Assembly (NCBI GenBank): GCA_021107345.1
Contig: JAIOSX010000260.1
Span: 1-13,714 of the forward strand
Reading direction: 5' to 3'
DNA: 13,714 nucleotides
Origin: Candidatus Aegiribacteria sp.
Lineage (GTDB): Bacteria > Fermentibacterota > Fermentibacteria > Fermentibacterales > Fermentibacteraceae
The notes beneath the pieces are model-generated. The model was given only the letters and a program-made list of their open reading frames with translations, was not told the origin of the DNA and did not search any database. The position numbers and the translations under genes are program-made. This document shows, in pieces, positions 6,495-13,654 of the stretch. Numbering within the stretch: the stretch's first letter is position 1; each line of letters starts with the position of its first letter.

Positions 6495-7973
6495 ATGACA
6501 AACAGTATTGATGTCTCAGTTATCATTCCGGCTTACAACGAGGAAAACCGCATAGGGGTGTTCCTTGACAAACTTGTCACGTACTGCAACAACAGCAGAC
6601 TTACTTATGAAGTGATCGTTGTGGATGACTGTTCAACCGATGATACTGTTGGTATTGCAGCTCAATATGAACATCGGTACGAGTACTTTCTTCTGCTTCA
6701 ATCACAGATGAACAGCGGCAAGGGTTACAGCGTAAAAAAGGGACTGCTTGAGGCTCGGGGAAATTCTTGCCTGTTTATGGATGCAGATGGAGCTGTAGAG
6801 CCGGATGAAATTGAGAAGAATCTGGAGTTTATCCTGAACGAGGGCTATGATATCTTCGTCGGCTCAAGGGTGTTACATGATTCAGATCAGGTTCTGGACA
6901 CGTGCTGGTACAGGGAATCCATGGGCAAGGTCTTCAATTTCCTTGTGCAGCTGTTTCTCTTCAGAGATATCTACGATACCCAGTGCGGATTCAAGATATT
7001 CAGACGTGAAGTGATCAGGCCCGTGTTTTCAAGAGTACAGATTGACGGATTCGGTTTTGATCTGGAGCTGCTTTATCTGGCCCAGAGGATGGGATATAAA
7101 ATCAAGGAGGGTCCTGTATCCTGGCACCATGTTGATGAAGCAAAAGTCAGATTATTCTGGGATTCCATCGGAATGTTCTTCAATATCCTTCAGGTCAGAA
7201 GCAGACACCGGATTATTCTCCCTGATGTAACCGGCTTTCTCAAGACCGATGAATACAGGTACATGTATGAAGTAGAAAACTTGCACTGGTGGTTCGTCAG
7301 CAGACGCAAACTGATGATCGAAATTATAAGGTCTTTTAACAAGAAGACCCCGGAAATACTGGATATGGGCTGCGGTACAGGCGGAAATCTGAAAGCACTT
7401 AATAAGATCGGTTATACCTGTGGTACTGATATATCAACCCGGGCGGTGGAATTCTGCCGGATGAATGGACTTGATAATGTTATTGAATGCGGAATCGAAA
7501 AAATCCCTCTTAAGGACGGATCCTTTGACATTGTTGTCTGTCTGGATGTATTGGAGCATCTGGATAATTCTTCAGCAGGTTTAGCCGAACTCAGGAGGAT
7601 TCTTAAAGATGACGGCAGGATACTAATAACGGTTCCTGCGTTCAGCATTCTGTGGGGTCAGCATGACATTGCTCTCGGGCACAGGCGAAGGTATACAAGA
7701 AAAACCCTGACCAGGGTGTTGGAAGAATCCGGCTTTGAAGTGACGAAAATGAGTTACCTGTATTTCCTGTCCTTCTTTGTCGTCGCTCCTGTCCGCCTGC
7801 TGCGCAGATTATTTTCTGCCGCCCGCGAGTTGAAGAGCGATACAATAGCGGTTCCTCCGAAACATGTTAACACGCTGTTGTTGCGCATCATCACATCTGA
7901 AGTACGCTTCTCATTGAAATACGGGCTTCCCTTCGGCACAACGATCTATGCAGCTATCAGGAAGCAGGAGTAG
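6495..7973 (+). CDS. Glycosyltransferase family 2 fused to a SAM methyltransferase
   Basis: One 492-residue frame carries two enzymes. Residues 1 to about 235 are a GT-A fold glycosyltransferase of the dolichyl/polyprenyl-phosphate sugar transferase type: VSVIIPAYNEE (7-17), VVDDCSTDDT (42-51), the DxD-like MDADGAVEPDEI (95-106), QCGFKIFRR (163-171) and GFGFDLELLYLA (185-196). After a short linker comes YMYEVENLHWWFVSRRKLM (256-274), which typically opens stand-alone methyltransferases of sugar clusters. Then follow motif I ILDMGCGTGG (288-297), the acidic residue in GTDIS (310-314), CLDVLEHL (349-356) and GRILITVPAF (374-383). A hydrophobic patch at 420-436 may touch the membrane. It probably adds a sugar to a lipid carrier, with methylation of that or a linked product. 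Which sugar is unknown. There is no TM hairpin like that at the C-terminus of many DPM-type enzymes. Ribosome site is weak (GAAAAGAG). The frame is continuous across the junction, so this is not a frameshift artefact. Confidence 0.93.
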   Translation: MTNSIDVSVIIPAYNEENRIGVFLDKLVTYCNNSRLTYEVIVVDDCSTDDTVGIAAQYEHRYEYFLLLQSQMNSGKGYSVKKGLLEARGNSCLFMDADGAVEPDEIEKNLEFILNEGYDIFVGSRVLHDSDQVLDTCWYRESMGKVFNFLVQLFLFRDIYDTQCGFKIFRREVIRPVFSRVQIDGFGFDLELLYLAQRMGYKIKEGPVSWHHVDEAKVRLFWDSIGMFFNILQVRSRHRIILPDVTGFLKTDEYRYMYEVENLHWWFVSRRKLMIEIIRSFNKKTPEILDMGCGTGGNLKALNKIGYTCGTDISTRAVEFCRMNGLDNVIECGIEKIPLKDGSFDIVVCLDVLEHLDNSSAGLAELRRILKDDGRILITVPAFSILWGQHDIALGHRRRYTRKTLTRVLEESGFEVTKMSYLYFLSFFVVAPVRLLRRLFSAARELKSDTIAVPPKHVNTLLLRIITSEVRFSLKYGLPFGTTIYAAIRKQE

Positions 7974-7978
7974 TCCGC

Positions 7979-7996
7979 AAATAGATCACTCTATTT
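7979..7996. terminator. Small AT-rich hairpin between convergent genes
   Basis: AAATAGA (7979-7985) and TCTATTT (7990-7996) flank a TCAC loop between the tail-to-tail genes ending at 7973 (+) and 7991 (-). The right arm includes the stop codon of the reverse-strand gene. The 7-bp stem is weak, so bidirectional termination is only a possibility. Confidence 0.3.
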
Positions 7997-8326
7997 AGTG
8001 TCTGTACTCAGAAGCCTGCCTACAAACCATGATACCGGGACCCAAAGTATAGAAGCACCTATAAAAAACGGCAGCGCGTGATCAATGCCCAGCTTTTCCG
8101 CATGAAGACATACTATTCCGGCGGTACTCCAGCCTATGAGAAGCAGGCCGAAAACAACATTACCGATCTCCTGGAAACCGCGGGCGAAGGATGCAATTCC
8201 AATCGCTGCGAAGAATACCGGCCACCACTTACCTACGGAAACACCCAGTCCCCAGAGAAGAAAGAGAATCCCGATTCCTCCGAAGATAAACGAAAAAATG
8301 ATAATGCCTTTGCTCTTTCCCACCAT
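7991..8326 (-). CDS. Four-helix integral membrane protein (DUF5668/LiaI-LiaF-TM like)
   Basis: This 111-residue protein is almost entirely hydrophobic, with about four membrane helices (roughly 7-28, 33-49, 54-75 and 84-105) and short polar turns. The pattern GGIGILFLLWGLG…WWPVFFAAIGIASFARGF resembles the short 'repeated hydrophobic hairpin' family often annotated as DUF5668 or LiaI-LiaF-like TM region; that match is by eye only. Its role is unknown; relatives occur next to envelope-stress proteins. The start is firm: GGAGGG (8335-8340 on the + numbering) lies 8 bases before the ATG. That site is inside the final codons of the lipoprotein gene, which stops 5 bases upstream. It is therefore the last gene of a three-gene reverse-strand operon. 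Confidence 0.75.
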   Translation of the reverse strand: MVGKSKGIIIFSFIFGGIGILFLLWGLGVSVGKWWPVFFAAIGIASFARGFQEIGNVVFGLLLIGWSTAGIVCLHAEKLGIDHALPFFIGASILWVPVSWFVGRLLSTDTK

Positions 8327-8331
8327 TATGC

Positions 8332-8808
8332 TTACCCTCCTTCAACCGGAAGAGTGAGGCTGGTCAGGTCGATCAGCCATTCCTCCCCGATTTTTCTGAC
8401 GATGATTTCCTGAAGGCCACCGTCCGTTCTGACAACTACAACTCCAACAAGGCTGTCTGGATAACTGACAGACCTGATGCTTGTACTAAGATTATGCACA
8501 TCTTCAGACATGTTGACCATCCTTACGAAGATATCCTCTCCCGTCAGGCTGAGGAATTCCTCTTCTGTCATGTCACCAGCAAGGCTGGTCGCAGCCGCCT
8601 GAGATTCTATCCATCCGAATTCGTGCAGGATTGCAGCAGTGGAATCGTACCATTGCTGGCTCTGTGGGGTTATAAGAGTCCAGGCCTCCTGGTAGCTTGA
8701 ATCGGAGATTGCTGTTGAGAAAGCGGTTACGATACTGGAAGCTCTGTCGGTTTTTCCGCAGGAGACAACAGCGATACAGACCAGAAATAGTGCAATGGTT
8801 ACTTTCAT
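8332..8808 (-). CDS. Small predicted lipoprotein, possibly NTF2-like fold
   Basis: The frame is open upstream to 8853, but the ATG at 8808 is the likely start. It overlaps the TGA of the DUF1015 gene as ATGA and begins directly with a lipoprotein signal peptide, MKVTIALFLVCIAVVSCGK, giving 158 residues. The likely lipidated cysteine is residue 17 (VVS/C), a slightly weak lipobox. The mature part contains a helix-rich first half (SSIVTAFSTAISDSSYQEAWTLI) and a strand-rich end (SLVGVVVVRTDGGLQEIIV, EEWLIDLTS). That order is like NTF2-like/DUF4878 lipoproteins, but I cannot confirm the family. It is translationally coupled to the DUF1015 gene upstream and followed closely by a membrane protein gene. 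Confidence 0.75.
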   Translation of the reverse strand: MKVTIALFLVCIAVVSCGKTDRASSIVTAFSTAISDSSYQEAWTLITPQSQQWYDSTAAILHEFGWIESQAAATSLAGDMTEEEFLSLTGEDIFVRMVNMSEDVHNLSTSIRSVSYPDSLVGVVVVRTDGGLQEIIVRKIGEEWLIDLTSLTLPVEGG

Positions 8809-10043
8809 AGTAGATGCACAATCATTCCGCTTCGGAGCTTCGGTTCGAACCATGTCGATTTAGGGGGCATCACATTACCGCTTTGGGCAACCTCTATAAG
8901 CTGATCGATGGACGTGGGGAAAAGAGAGAATGCAACCTTGTATCTGCCTGAATCCACCAGTCCTTCAAGCTCCACGGTACCACGGATTCCACCGACGAAC
9001 TTGATACGATCACTGGTTCTCGGATCATCGATTCCAAGAACAGGACTTAGAAGGTTTTCCTGAAGTATGCTCGCATCCAGACTTTTAACAGGATCGGAAG
9101 CCGGGAAGCTTCCATCCTTTGGTTCCAGCCAATGCCATTTACCATCAAGGTACATTGAGTATTTCAGCCTGCAGTCCGGAGAAGGGACAGCATTTTCGGT
9201 AACTCTGAACTTCTCACGGATTATATCCATGAATTCATTCTCTGAATTGCCGTTCAGATCGGTAACGACCCTGTTATATGCCATTATTTTCATCTGGCTT
9301 TTGGGAAATATCACAGCTAGAAAGTAATTGTACTCCTCGGTACCCATATGATGGATGTTGTCCTTGCGTCTTCTTTCGGCAACGATTGTTCCTGCAGCGC
9401 TACGGTGATGCCCGTCAGCTACATAGAGGGAGGGTATATCCCTGAAGATCCTCTCAATGGTTTCTATATCCTGATCTTTATTAACCAGCCAGAGTATGTG
9501 TCTTATACCATCAGAAGACTTGAAATCGTATTCCGGATCGGTCTCTGCGCAAATCCTTCTCTGAAGGGCATCGAATTCCGGAACATCAGGGTAAGTAAGA
9601 AATACAGGCCCGCACTGGGCATTCTGAGTTTCAATATGGCGGATCCTGTCTTCCTCTTTAACCTTTCGTGTAAATTCATGCTTCTTTATAAGATTGTTGC
9701 GGTAATCCTCAGCGGAAACTGTTGCGACCAGCCCCACCTGCGAGTGATCACCCATAATCTGGCTATAGAAATAGAATGCAGGTTTGATTTCCTGTATCAT
9801 CTCACCATGCTCCATGAGGTGACGAAGGTTGAATGCACCCTGCTCATATACCGTTGAGTCGTAGAGATCAACTGACTGATCAAGGTCAACTTCAGGCTTG
9901 ACAACCCTGAGAAAACTAAGGGGGTTTTTAATTACAATAGCGCGTGCTTCATCTGAGTCCAGGACATCGTAGGGAGGAGATGCGATTTTCTCGGCAAGCT
10001 CCTTAACAGGGCGAAGCCCATTGAAAGGTCTGACAGTTACCAT
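8805..10043 (-). CDS. DUF1015 family protein with DGHHR motif
   Basis: This 412-residue soluble protein has the landmarks of DUF1015: the opening VRPFNGLRP, IASPPYDVL, LSFLRVVKPE, KHEFTR, and the central YVADGHHRSAA (207-217). The C-terminal MPPKSTWFEPKLRSG also fits. The activity of the family is not established. The DGHHR box resembles the motif I recall from free-serine kinases of the ParB/SerK fold, and relatives often lie near serine-biosynthesis or aminotransferase genes; both statements are memory-based. Here it is divergently transcribed from a PLP-dependent aspartate decarboxylase. The start at 10043 is chosen because GGAGG lies 5 bases before it. An ATG at 10055 overlaps that same Shine-Dalgarno and would add MEAV. 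An extended -10 element lies upstream. The 3' end overlaps the lipoprotein gene by ATGA. Confidence 0.92.
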   Translation of the reverse strand: MVTVRPFNGLRPVKELAEKIASPPYDVLDSDEARAIVIKNPLSFLRVVKPEVDLDQSVDLYDSTVYEQGAFNLRHLMEHGEMIQEIKPAFYFYSQIMGDHSQVGLVATVSAEDYRNNLIKKHEFTRKVKEEDRIRHIETQNAQCGPVFLTYPDVPEFDALQRRICAETDPEYDFKSSDGIRHILWLVNKDQDIETIERIFRDIPSLYVADGHHRSAAGTIVAERRRKDNIHHMGTEEYNYFLAVIFPKSQMKIMAYNRVVTDLNGNSENEFMDIIREKFRVTENAVPSPDCRLKYSMYLDGKWHWLEPKDGSFPASDPVKSLDASILQENLLSPVLGIDDPRTSDRIKFVGGIRGTVELEGLVDSGRYKVAFSLFPTSIDQLIEVAQSGNVMPPKSTWFEPKLRSGMIVHLL

Positions 10044-10048
10044 AACAG

Positions 10049-10053
10049 CCTCC
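10049..10053 (-). promoter_or_regulatory. Shine-Dalgarno that decides the DUF1015 start
   Basis: Reading the reverse strand, GGAGG lies 5 bases before the ATG at 10043. The alternative ATG at 10055 reads ATGGAGG, so its own codon runs into this site. That makes the inner start much more likely. Confidence 0.7.
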
Positions 10054-10080
10054 ATTAGTACAAGTACATCTGAATATGTA

Positions 10081-10089
10081 AATATAGCA
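10081..10089 (-). promoter_or_regulatory. Extended -10 promoter element for the DUF1015 operon
   Basis: On the reverse strand the sequence reads TGC-TATATT, a TGn-extended -10 box, about 38 bases before the ATG at 10043. No good -35 is seen 17 bases further upstream (a TTGAGG lies 21 bases away), which is acceptable for extended -10 promoters. The predicted 5' leader is about 30 bases. Confidence 0.45.
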
Positions 10090-10170
10090 TTTCCTATTGA
10101 TACTACGCCTCAAATTGTATCCTAAAATCTACTTCCGCTATGCAGGTGAAGCAATACCGCAGATGTCTTA

Positions 10171-10199
10171 TTGACACCATATTCACCGATGCATATTCT
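10171..10199 (+). promoter_or_regulatory. Sigma70-type promoter for the aspartate decarboxylase-antiporter operon
   Basis: A perfect TTGACA (10171-10176), a 17-base spacer, and TATTCT (10194-10199) form a good housekeeping-type promoter in the 258-base region between the divergent genes. The predicted start of transcription near 10206 leaves a leader of about 96 bases before the ATG at 10302. No clear operator repeat or riboswitch was seen in that leader. The 10044-10301 region holds this promoter and the opposing -10, and nothing else I can name. Confidence 0.6.
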
Positions 10200-10301
10200 A
10201 AATAATCATGTGATGGAGCAAGTCAATAAAAGGTTTCTTATATAGCAGCATTTCTCCTGTGGATGCAATAGCGGCAGACTTGAACAGCTAAGGACGTAAT
10301 A

Positions 10302-11894
10302 ATGGACAGAGCAAAGACGGAAAAGAAGTACGAACCCCTCAGTCCTTTCGAGCTGAAGGACAAACTTATATCCATGACTCAGAATCCAGAGATCAAAATG
10401 ATGCTCAATGCTGGAAGAGGTAACCCGAACTGGGTTGCTGTCAAACCCAGAGAAGCTTATTTCCTGTTCGGTTCTTTTGCCCTTGAGGAGGCTCACAGGG
10501 TGATGAGCCGCCCCGGGCTTGCAGGTTCGCCGGATTCAAAGGGAGTAGCAGCTCGATTCCTTGAATTCTGCACTATTCATGCTGAGCAGAATGGAGCTGG
10601 CTTCCTCAGAGATGCGTTCCGCTACGTTACCACGAAACTTGGACTTGACGGCGATTCCTATGTTGGCGAAATGGTGGACGCCATCCTTGGTGACCACTAC
10701 CCCACTCCTGACAGGGTGCTTAAGTACACTCAGGAGATCGTAAGGGCTTACATGAATAACACAATGTGCGATGATGACCCACCGGATGGAACGATGGACA
10801 TTTTTGTTACCGAGGGCGGCACAGCTGCAATGACCTACATTTTCAACACACTCAGTGAAAACGGTTTGATTAACCCCGGGGACAAAATTGCGCTGGGAAC
10901 CCCAATATTTACACCTTACATTGAAATTCCGGTCCTTAACGATTATCAACTTGTTGAGATCGAAGTCGAGCAGGATGAGAATGATAACTGGCAGTATCCT
11001 GATAAGGAACTGGACAAGCTTACAGACCCCTCCATAAAAGCTTTCTTCCTTGTAAATCCATCTAACCCTGCTTCGGTCAGTATGGCTGTCAGGAGCCTTA
11101 CGAAACTCGCTGAGCTTGTCAGAACAACAAGGAAGGACCTCATTATTCTGACAGATGATGTCTACGGAACCTTTGTAAACGGTTTCAAATCCCTGGTGGC
11201 GATAGCGCCTAGAAACACAATTCTTGTTTACTCCTACTCCAAGTATTTCGGCGCAACGGGCTGGAGGCTTGGAGTCATAGGCATCTATGAAGATAACGTG
11301 ATGGATGACATGATAGCTGCCCTTCCGAAGAAGAAGAAAAAGGAGTTGAATGATAGGTACAGGACCATCGCGACAGACCCTTCCAAGATCAAGTTGATCG
11401 ACAGACTGGTTGCTGACAGCCGCGCCGTTGCACTGAACCATACATCCGGACTTTCAACTCCGCAGCAGGTAATGATGGTCTTCTTCTCCCTGCAGGAACT
11501 GATGGACAGTGACAGCCATCTGTACAAAAAGGAAATGCAGGACATTGTCCATAGAAGATATGAAACCCTTTACAAAGCCCTGGGAACCGAAGGGCCGGAG
11601 CTTCCTTGTTACGCATGCTACTATACGACCATCGATATCAAGAAACTTGCCCTGCAGAGGTATGGAACGGAATTCCGCAGCTGGATGGAAAAGACCCACG
11701 AGCCGATAGACTTCGTCTGGAGACTTGCCGAGGAAAAGGGAATTGTTCTTATGGACGGTGGCGGTTTTGACGCGCCAGAAATGTCAGTAAGAGTGTCTCT
11801 GGCCAACCTGTTCAAAGCTGATTATGCGGCAATAGGTAAAGGTATAAGCGATCTGCTGGACGAGTACAGAGAAGAGTGGGAGAAAACCAGATGA
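10302..11894 (+). CDS. asdA: Aspartate 4-decarboxylase (L-aspartate beta-decarboxylase), PLP-dependent
   Basis: This 530-residue fold-type I PLP enzyme converts L-aspartate to L-alanine and CO2, usually with side activity as aspartate aminotransferase. Length and landmarks match that family, not ordinary ~400-residue aminotransferases. NAGRGNPNW is at 37-45, and an extra N-terminal segment contains RPGLAGSPDSKGVAARF (70-86). The cofactor ring-stacking region is VTEGGTAAMTYIF (169-181), the substrate/PLP aspartate segment is FFLVNPSNP (248-256) and the ring-nitrogen aspartate is in LTDDVYG (283-289). The Schiff-base lysine lies in YSYSKYFGATGWRLG (K314), and the carboxylate-binding arginine is in MSVRVSL (R497). 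A Shine-Dalgarno AAGGA lies 7 bases before the ATG. The stop overlaps the antiporter start as ATGA. In the known cycle, the enzyme consumes a cytoplasmic proton per decarboxylation while its partner antiporter moves charge. A plain aspartate aminotransferase is the alternative, but length and partner argue against it. Confidence 0.95.
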   Translation: MDRAKTEKKYEPLSPFELKDKLISMTQNPEIKMMLNAGRGNPNWVAVKPREAYFLFGSFALEEAHRVMSRPGLAGSPDSKGVAARFLEFCTIHAEQNGAGFLRDAFRYVTTKLGLDGDSYVGEMVDAILGDHYPTPDRVLKYTQEIVRAYMNNTMCDDDPPDGTMDIFVTEGGTAAMTYIFNTLSENGLINPGDKIALGTPIFTPYIEIPVLNDYQLVEIEVEQDENDNWQYPDKELDKLTDPSIKAFFLVNPSNPASVSMAVRSLTKLAELVRTTRKDLIILTDDVYGTFVNGFKSLVAIAPRNTILVYSYSKYFGATGWRLGVIGIYEDNVMDDMIAALPKKKKKELNDRYRTIATDPSKIKLIDRLVADSRAVALNHTSGLSTPQQVMMVFFSLQELMDSDSHLYKKEMQDIVHRRYETLYKALGTEGPELPCYACYYTTIDIKKLALQRYGTEFRSWMEKTHEPIDFVWRLAEEKGIVLMDGGGFDAPEMSVRVSLANLFKADYAAIGKGISDLLDEYREEWEKTR

Positions 11895-13594
11895 ATTCCA
11901 TATTCAGCGTTCTTGGAGCATTCCTTCAGCATAATCCCTCTCTGCTGATCTTTATGGCCCTGGCCGCTGGATACGCTTTAGGAAAGGTCAAATTCGGGAC
12001 ATTCTCTCTTGGCTCCACCACGAGCGTACTGCTTGTAGCCATTGCAATAGGAGCTCTTGTGCTGAGGAATACGGAATACGATCTTGGCCTGATCAAGACC
12101 ATTTCATTCGGGTTCTTTATTTTTGCTATCGGTTACAGAGTGGGACCCGATTTTGTCAGCGGACTGAAACGCGGGGGGATTAAGTACGTTCTCATAGCGG
12201 TATTCTTCTGTGTGTTTGCACTGATCGCGGCAGTTCTGCTTGCAAAAATTTTCGGTTTGAACAGGGGTTACGCTGGAGGTATACTGGGGGGAGCTCTGAC
12301 TCAATCCTCAGTTATTGGAACAGCTGATGGAGCTATCCTCCACCTTTCAAACCAGGCCGTAACTTCAACCATGAACCTGAAATCCGATGTGGCGGTTGCA
12401 TATGCAGTGACATACATCTTCGGTACCGCAGGGTTGATTATCCTGCTGAAGGTTCTCGCGAAACTCTGGAAGTTCGATCTTCCCTCGGAAGCAAGAAAAG
12501 CCGAGGCTGAAATGGGTTCTGTGAAAGCTGAAGACACCATCGAAGCCTTTCACTGGTCGAATCTTGTAATGCCGAGGGCGTACAGAGTGGAAAATCAGGG
12601 AGTTATCGGCAACACAGTTGCCGGGGTCAGGTCAATGTTCTCCGATTACATCGCAATCGAAGTGATGAAAAGAGGAAACAGAATAATTGAAAAGATTACG
12701 GATGATCTCCAGTTTGAAAAGGGAGATGTTGTCGTTCTTACCGGCTATAGGAGGCGCATTTATAAAGCTTGCGATATTATTGGTCCGGAGGTGGATGACA
12801 GGTATATAAACGAAATGCTGGGGGAAATTCTGAGCATCTGTCTGACCAACAAAGAGCTGGATGGACAGGCATTCAGTGAAATATTCAGCAGATACGGAAG
12901 GGGATGCTTTGTGCACGGTATTTACCGGCAGGGACACGAACTCCCTCTGGGTCCCGGCCTGAAGCTGTACACAGGTGATGTAATAAGGATTATCGGCAGC
13001 AGACCGGATGTTGAGAAGCTCGTTGATACTATTGGATATCCGGAGCGACAGTCGCAGGTTACCGATCTGGTTACAGTGGGAATCGGGTTGATTGTCGGGA
13101 CTCTGGCTGGTCTGCTGGCAATCAAAGTTGGTGGTATTCCCATAACCCTGGGAGTAGGCGGTGGAGTCCTGGTTTCGGGGATATTCTTTGGCTGGTTGAG
13201 ATCCAGAAGACCTACTTGGGGAAGTATACCGGTGCCTACTCTATGGATATTCACTAACCTGGGACTTAACCTGTTCATAGCATGCGTGGGTATTTCTGCA
13301 GGCCCTCGGGCTGTGGCGGCTCTGCAGCAGGCGGGAATAAATATTCTCCTTGCCGGAATGTGTCTTACTATCATTCCCCATTTGCTTACATGGCTTTTCG
13401 GTCTGTATGCCCTGAAGCTGAACCCGGTTCTTCTGCTTGGGGCCATGACAGGAGCTGGAACGTGTACCGCCGCATTGAATTCTGTGAAGGAGGATTCGGA
13501 GAGTTCTATGCCCGTAATCGGATACACCGTACCATACGCCATCGGTAATGTGCTTCTCACCGTATGGGGCGCCCTGGTAGTGAGCCTCCTCTGA
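11891..13594 (+). CDS. aspT: Aspartate:alanine antiporter AspT
   Basis: This 567-residue inner-membrane carrier should exchange external aspartate for internal alanine, a charge-moving swap that builds membrane potential. The layout is that of the AspT family (aspartate-alanine exchanger). A first membrane half of about five helices (15-195) includes ILGGALTQSSVIGTADGAI (131-149). A soluble middle (about 200-385) contains two TrkA-C-like modules: MKRGNRIIEKITDDLQFEKGD ending in VVLTG, then HELPLGPGLKLYTGDVIRIIG. A second membrane half (390-567) includes the matching GAMTGAGTCTAALNSVKED (517-535). The two signature segments are the duplicated core of the family. The ATG at 11891 overlaps the decarboxylase TGA, and GGGAGA lies 7 bases before it. 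A GTG at 11876 is in frame but would erase that site. The hairpin at the end overlaps its stop. A YidE/YbjL-type transporter of other specificity is possible in principle, but linkage to the decarboxylase makes AspT much more likely. Confidence 0.93.
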   Translation: MNSIFSVLGAFLQHNPSLLIFMALAAGYALGKVKFGTFSLGSTTSVLLVAIAIGALVLRNTEYDLGLIKTISFGFFIFAIGYRVGPDFVSGLKRGGIKYVLIAVFFCVFALIAAVLLAKIFGLNRGYAGGILGGALTQSSVIGTADGAILHLSNQAVTSTMNLKSDVAVAYAVTYIFGTAGLIILLKVLAKLWKFDLPSEARKAEAEMGSVKAEDTIEAFHWSNLVMPRAYRVENQGVIGNTVAGVRSMFSDYIAIEVMKRGNRIIEKITDDLQFEKGDVVVLTGYRRRIYKACDIIGPEVDDRYINEMLGEILSICLTNKELDGQAFSEIFSRYGRGCFVHGIYRQGHELPLGPGLKLYTGDVIRIIGSRPDVEKLVDTIGYPERQSQVTDLVTVGIGLIVGTLAGLLAIKVGGIPITLGVGGGVLVSGIFFGWLRSRRPTWGSIPVPTLWIFTNLGLNLFIACVGISAGPRAVAALQQAGINILLAGMCLTIIPHLLTWLFGLYALKLNPVLLLGAMTGAGTCTAALNSVKEDSESSMPVIGYTVPYAIGNVLLTVWGALVVSLL

Positions 13595-13616
13595 CATGAC
13601 ACTAGGTGTCATGTCA
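13592..13616 (+). terminator. 11-bp hairpin overlapping the aspT stop codon
   Basis: TGACATGACAC (13592-13602) and GTGTCATGTCA (13606-13616) are perfect inverted arms with a TAG loop. The left arm contains the aspT stop codon. No T-tract follows, but a second small dyad, CATCA-AA-TGATG (13619-13630), comes right after. It may end or stabilise the transcript, or be the edge of a repeat element (see the palindrome downstream). Confidence 0.5.
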
Positions 13617-13654
13617 AGCATCAAATGATGTATCCTACTCGTTCTTTGACGCTC

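Noticed and set aside
9348..9857. 169-residue + strand frame opposite the DUF1015 gene
   Set aside because: It is antisense to a clear family member and shows no domain or ribosome site.
10536..11441. 301-residue open frame on the reverse strand inside the aspartate decarboxylase gene
   Set aside because: It lies fully opposite a strongly recognised PLP enzyme, has no recognisable domain and no ribosome site evidence; it looks like a codon-bias shadow.
11876..11890. GTG start for aspT, five codons upstream of the chosen ATG
   Set aside because: The GTG overlaps the likely Shine-Dalgarno GGGAGA, while the ATG at 11891 has good spacing and an ATGA overlap with the preceding stop.
12922..13602. 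226-residue reverse-strand open frame opposite aspT
   Set aside because: The translation is a low-complexity mix rich in Pro, Thr, Arg and Ser with no motif, and the + strand encodes conserved antiporter helices over the same bases.
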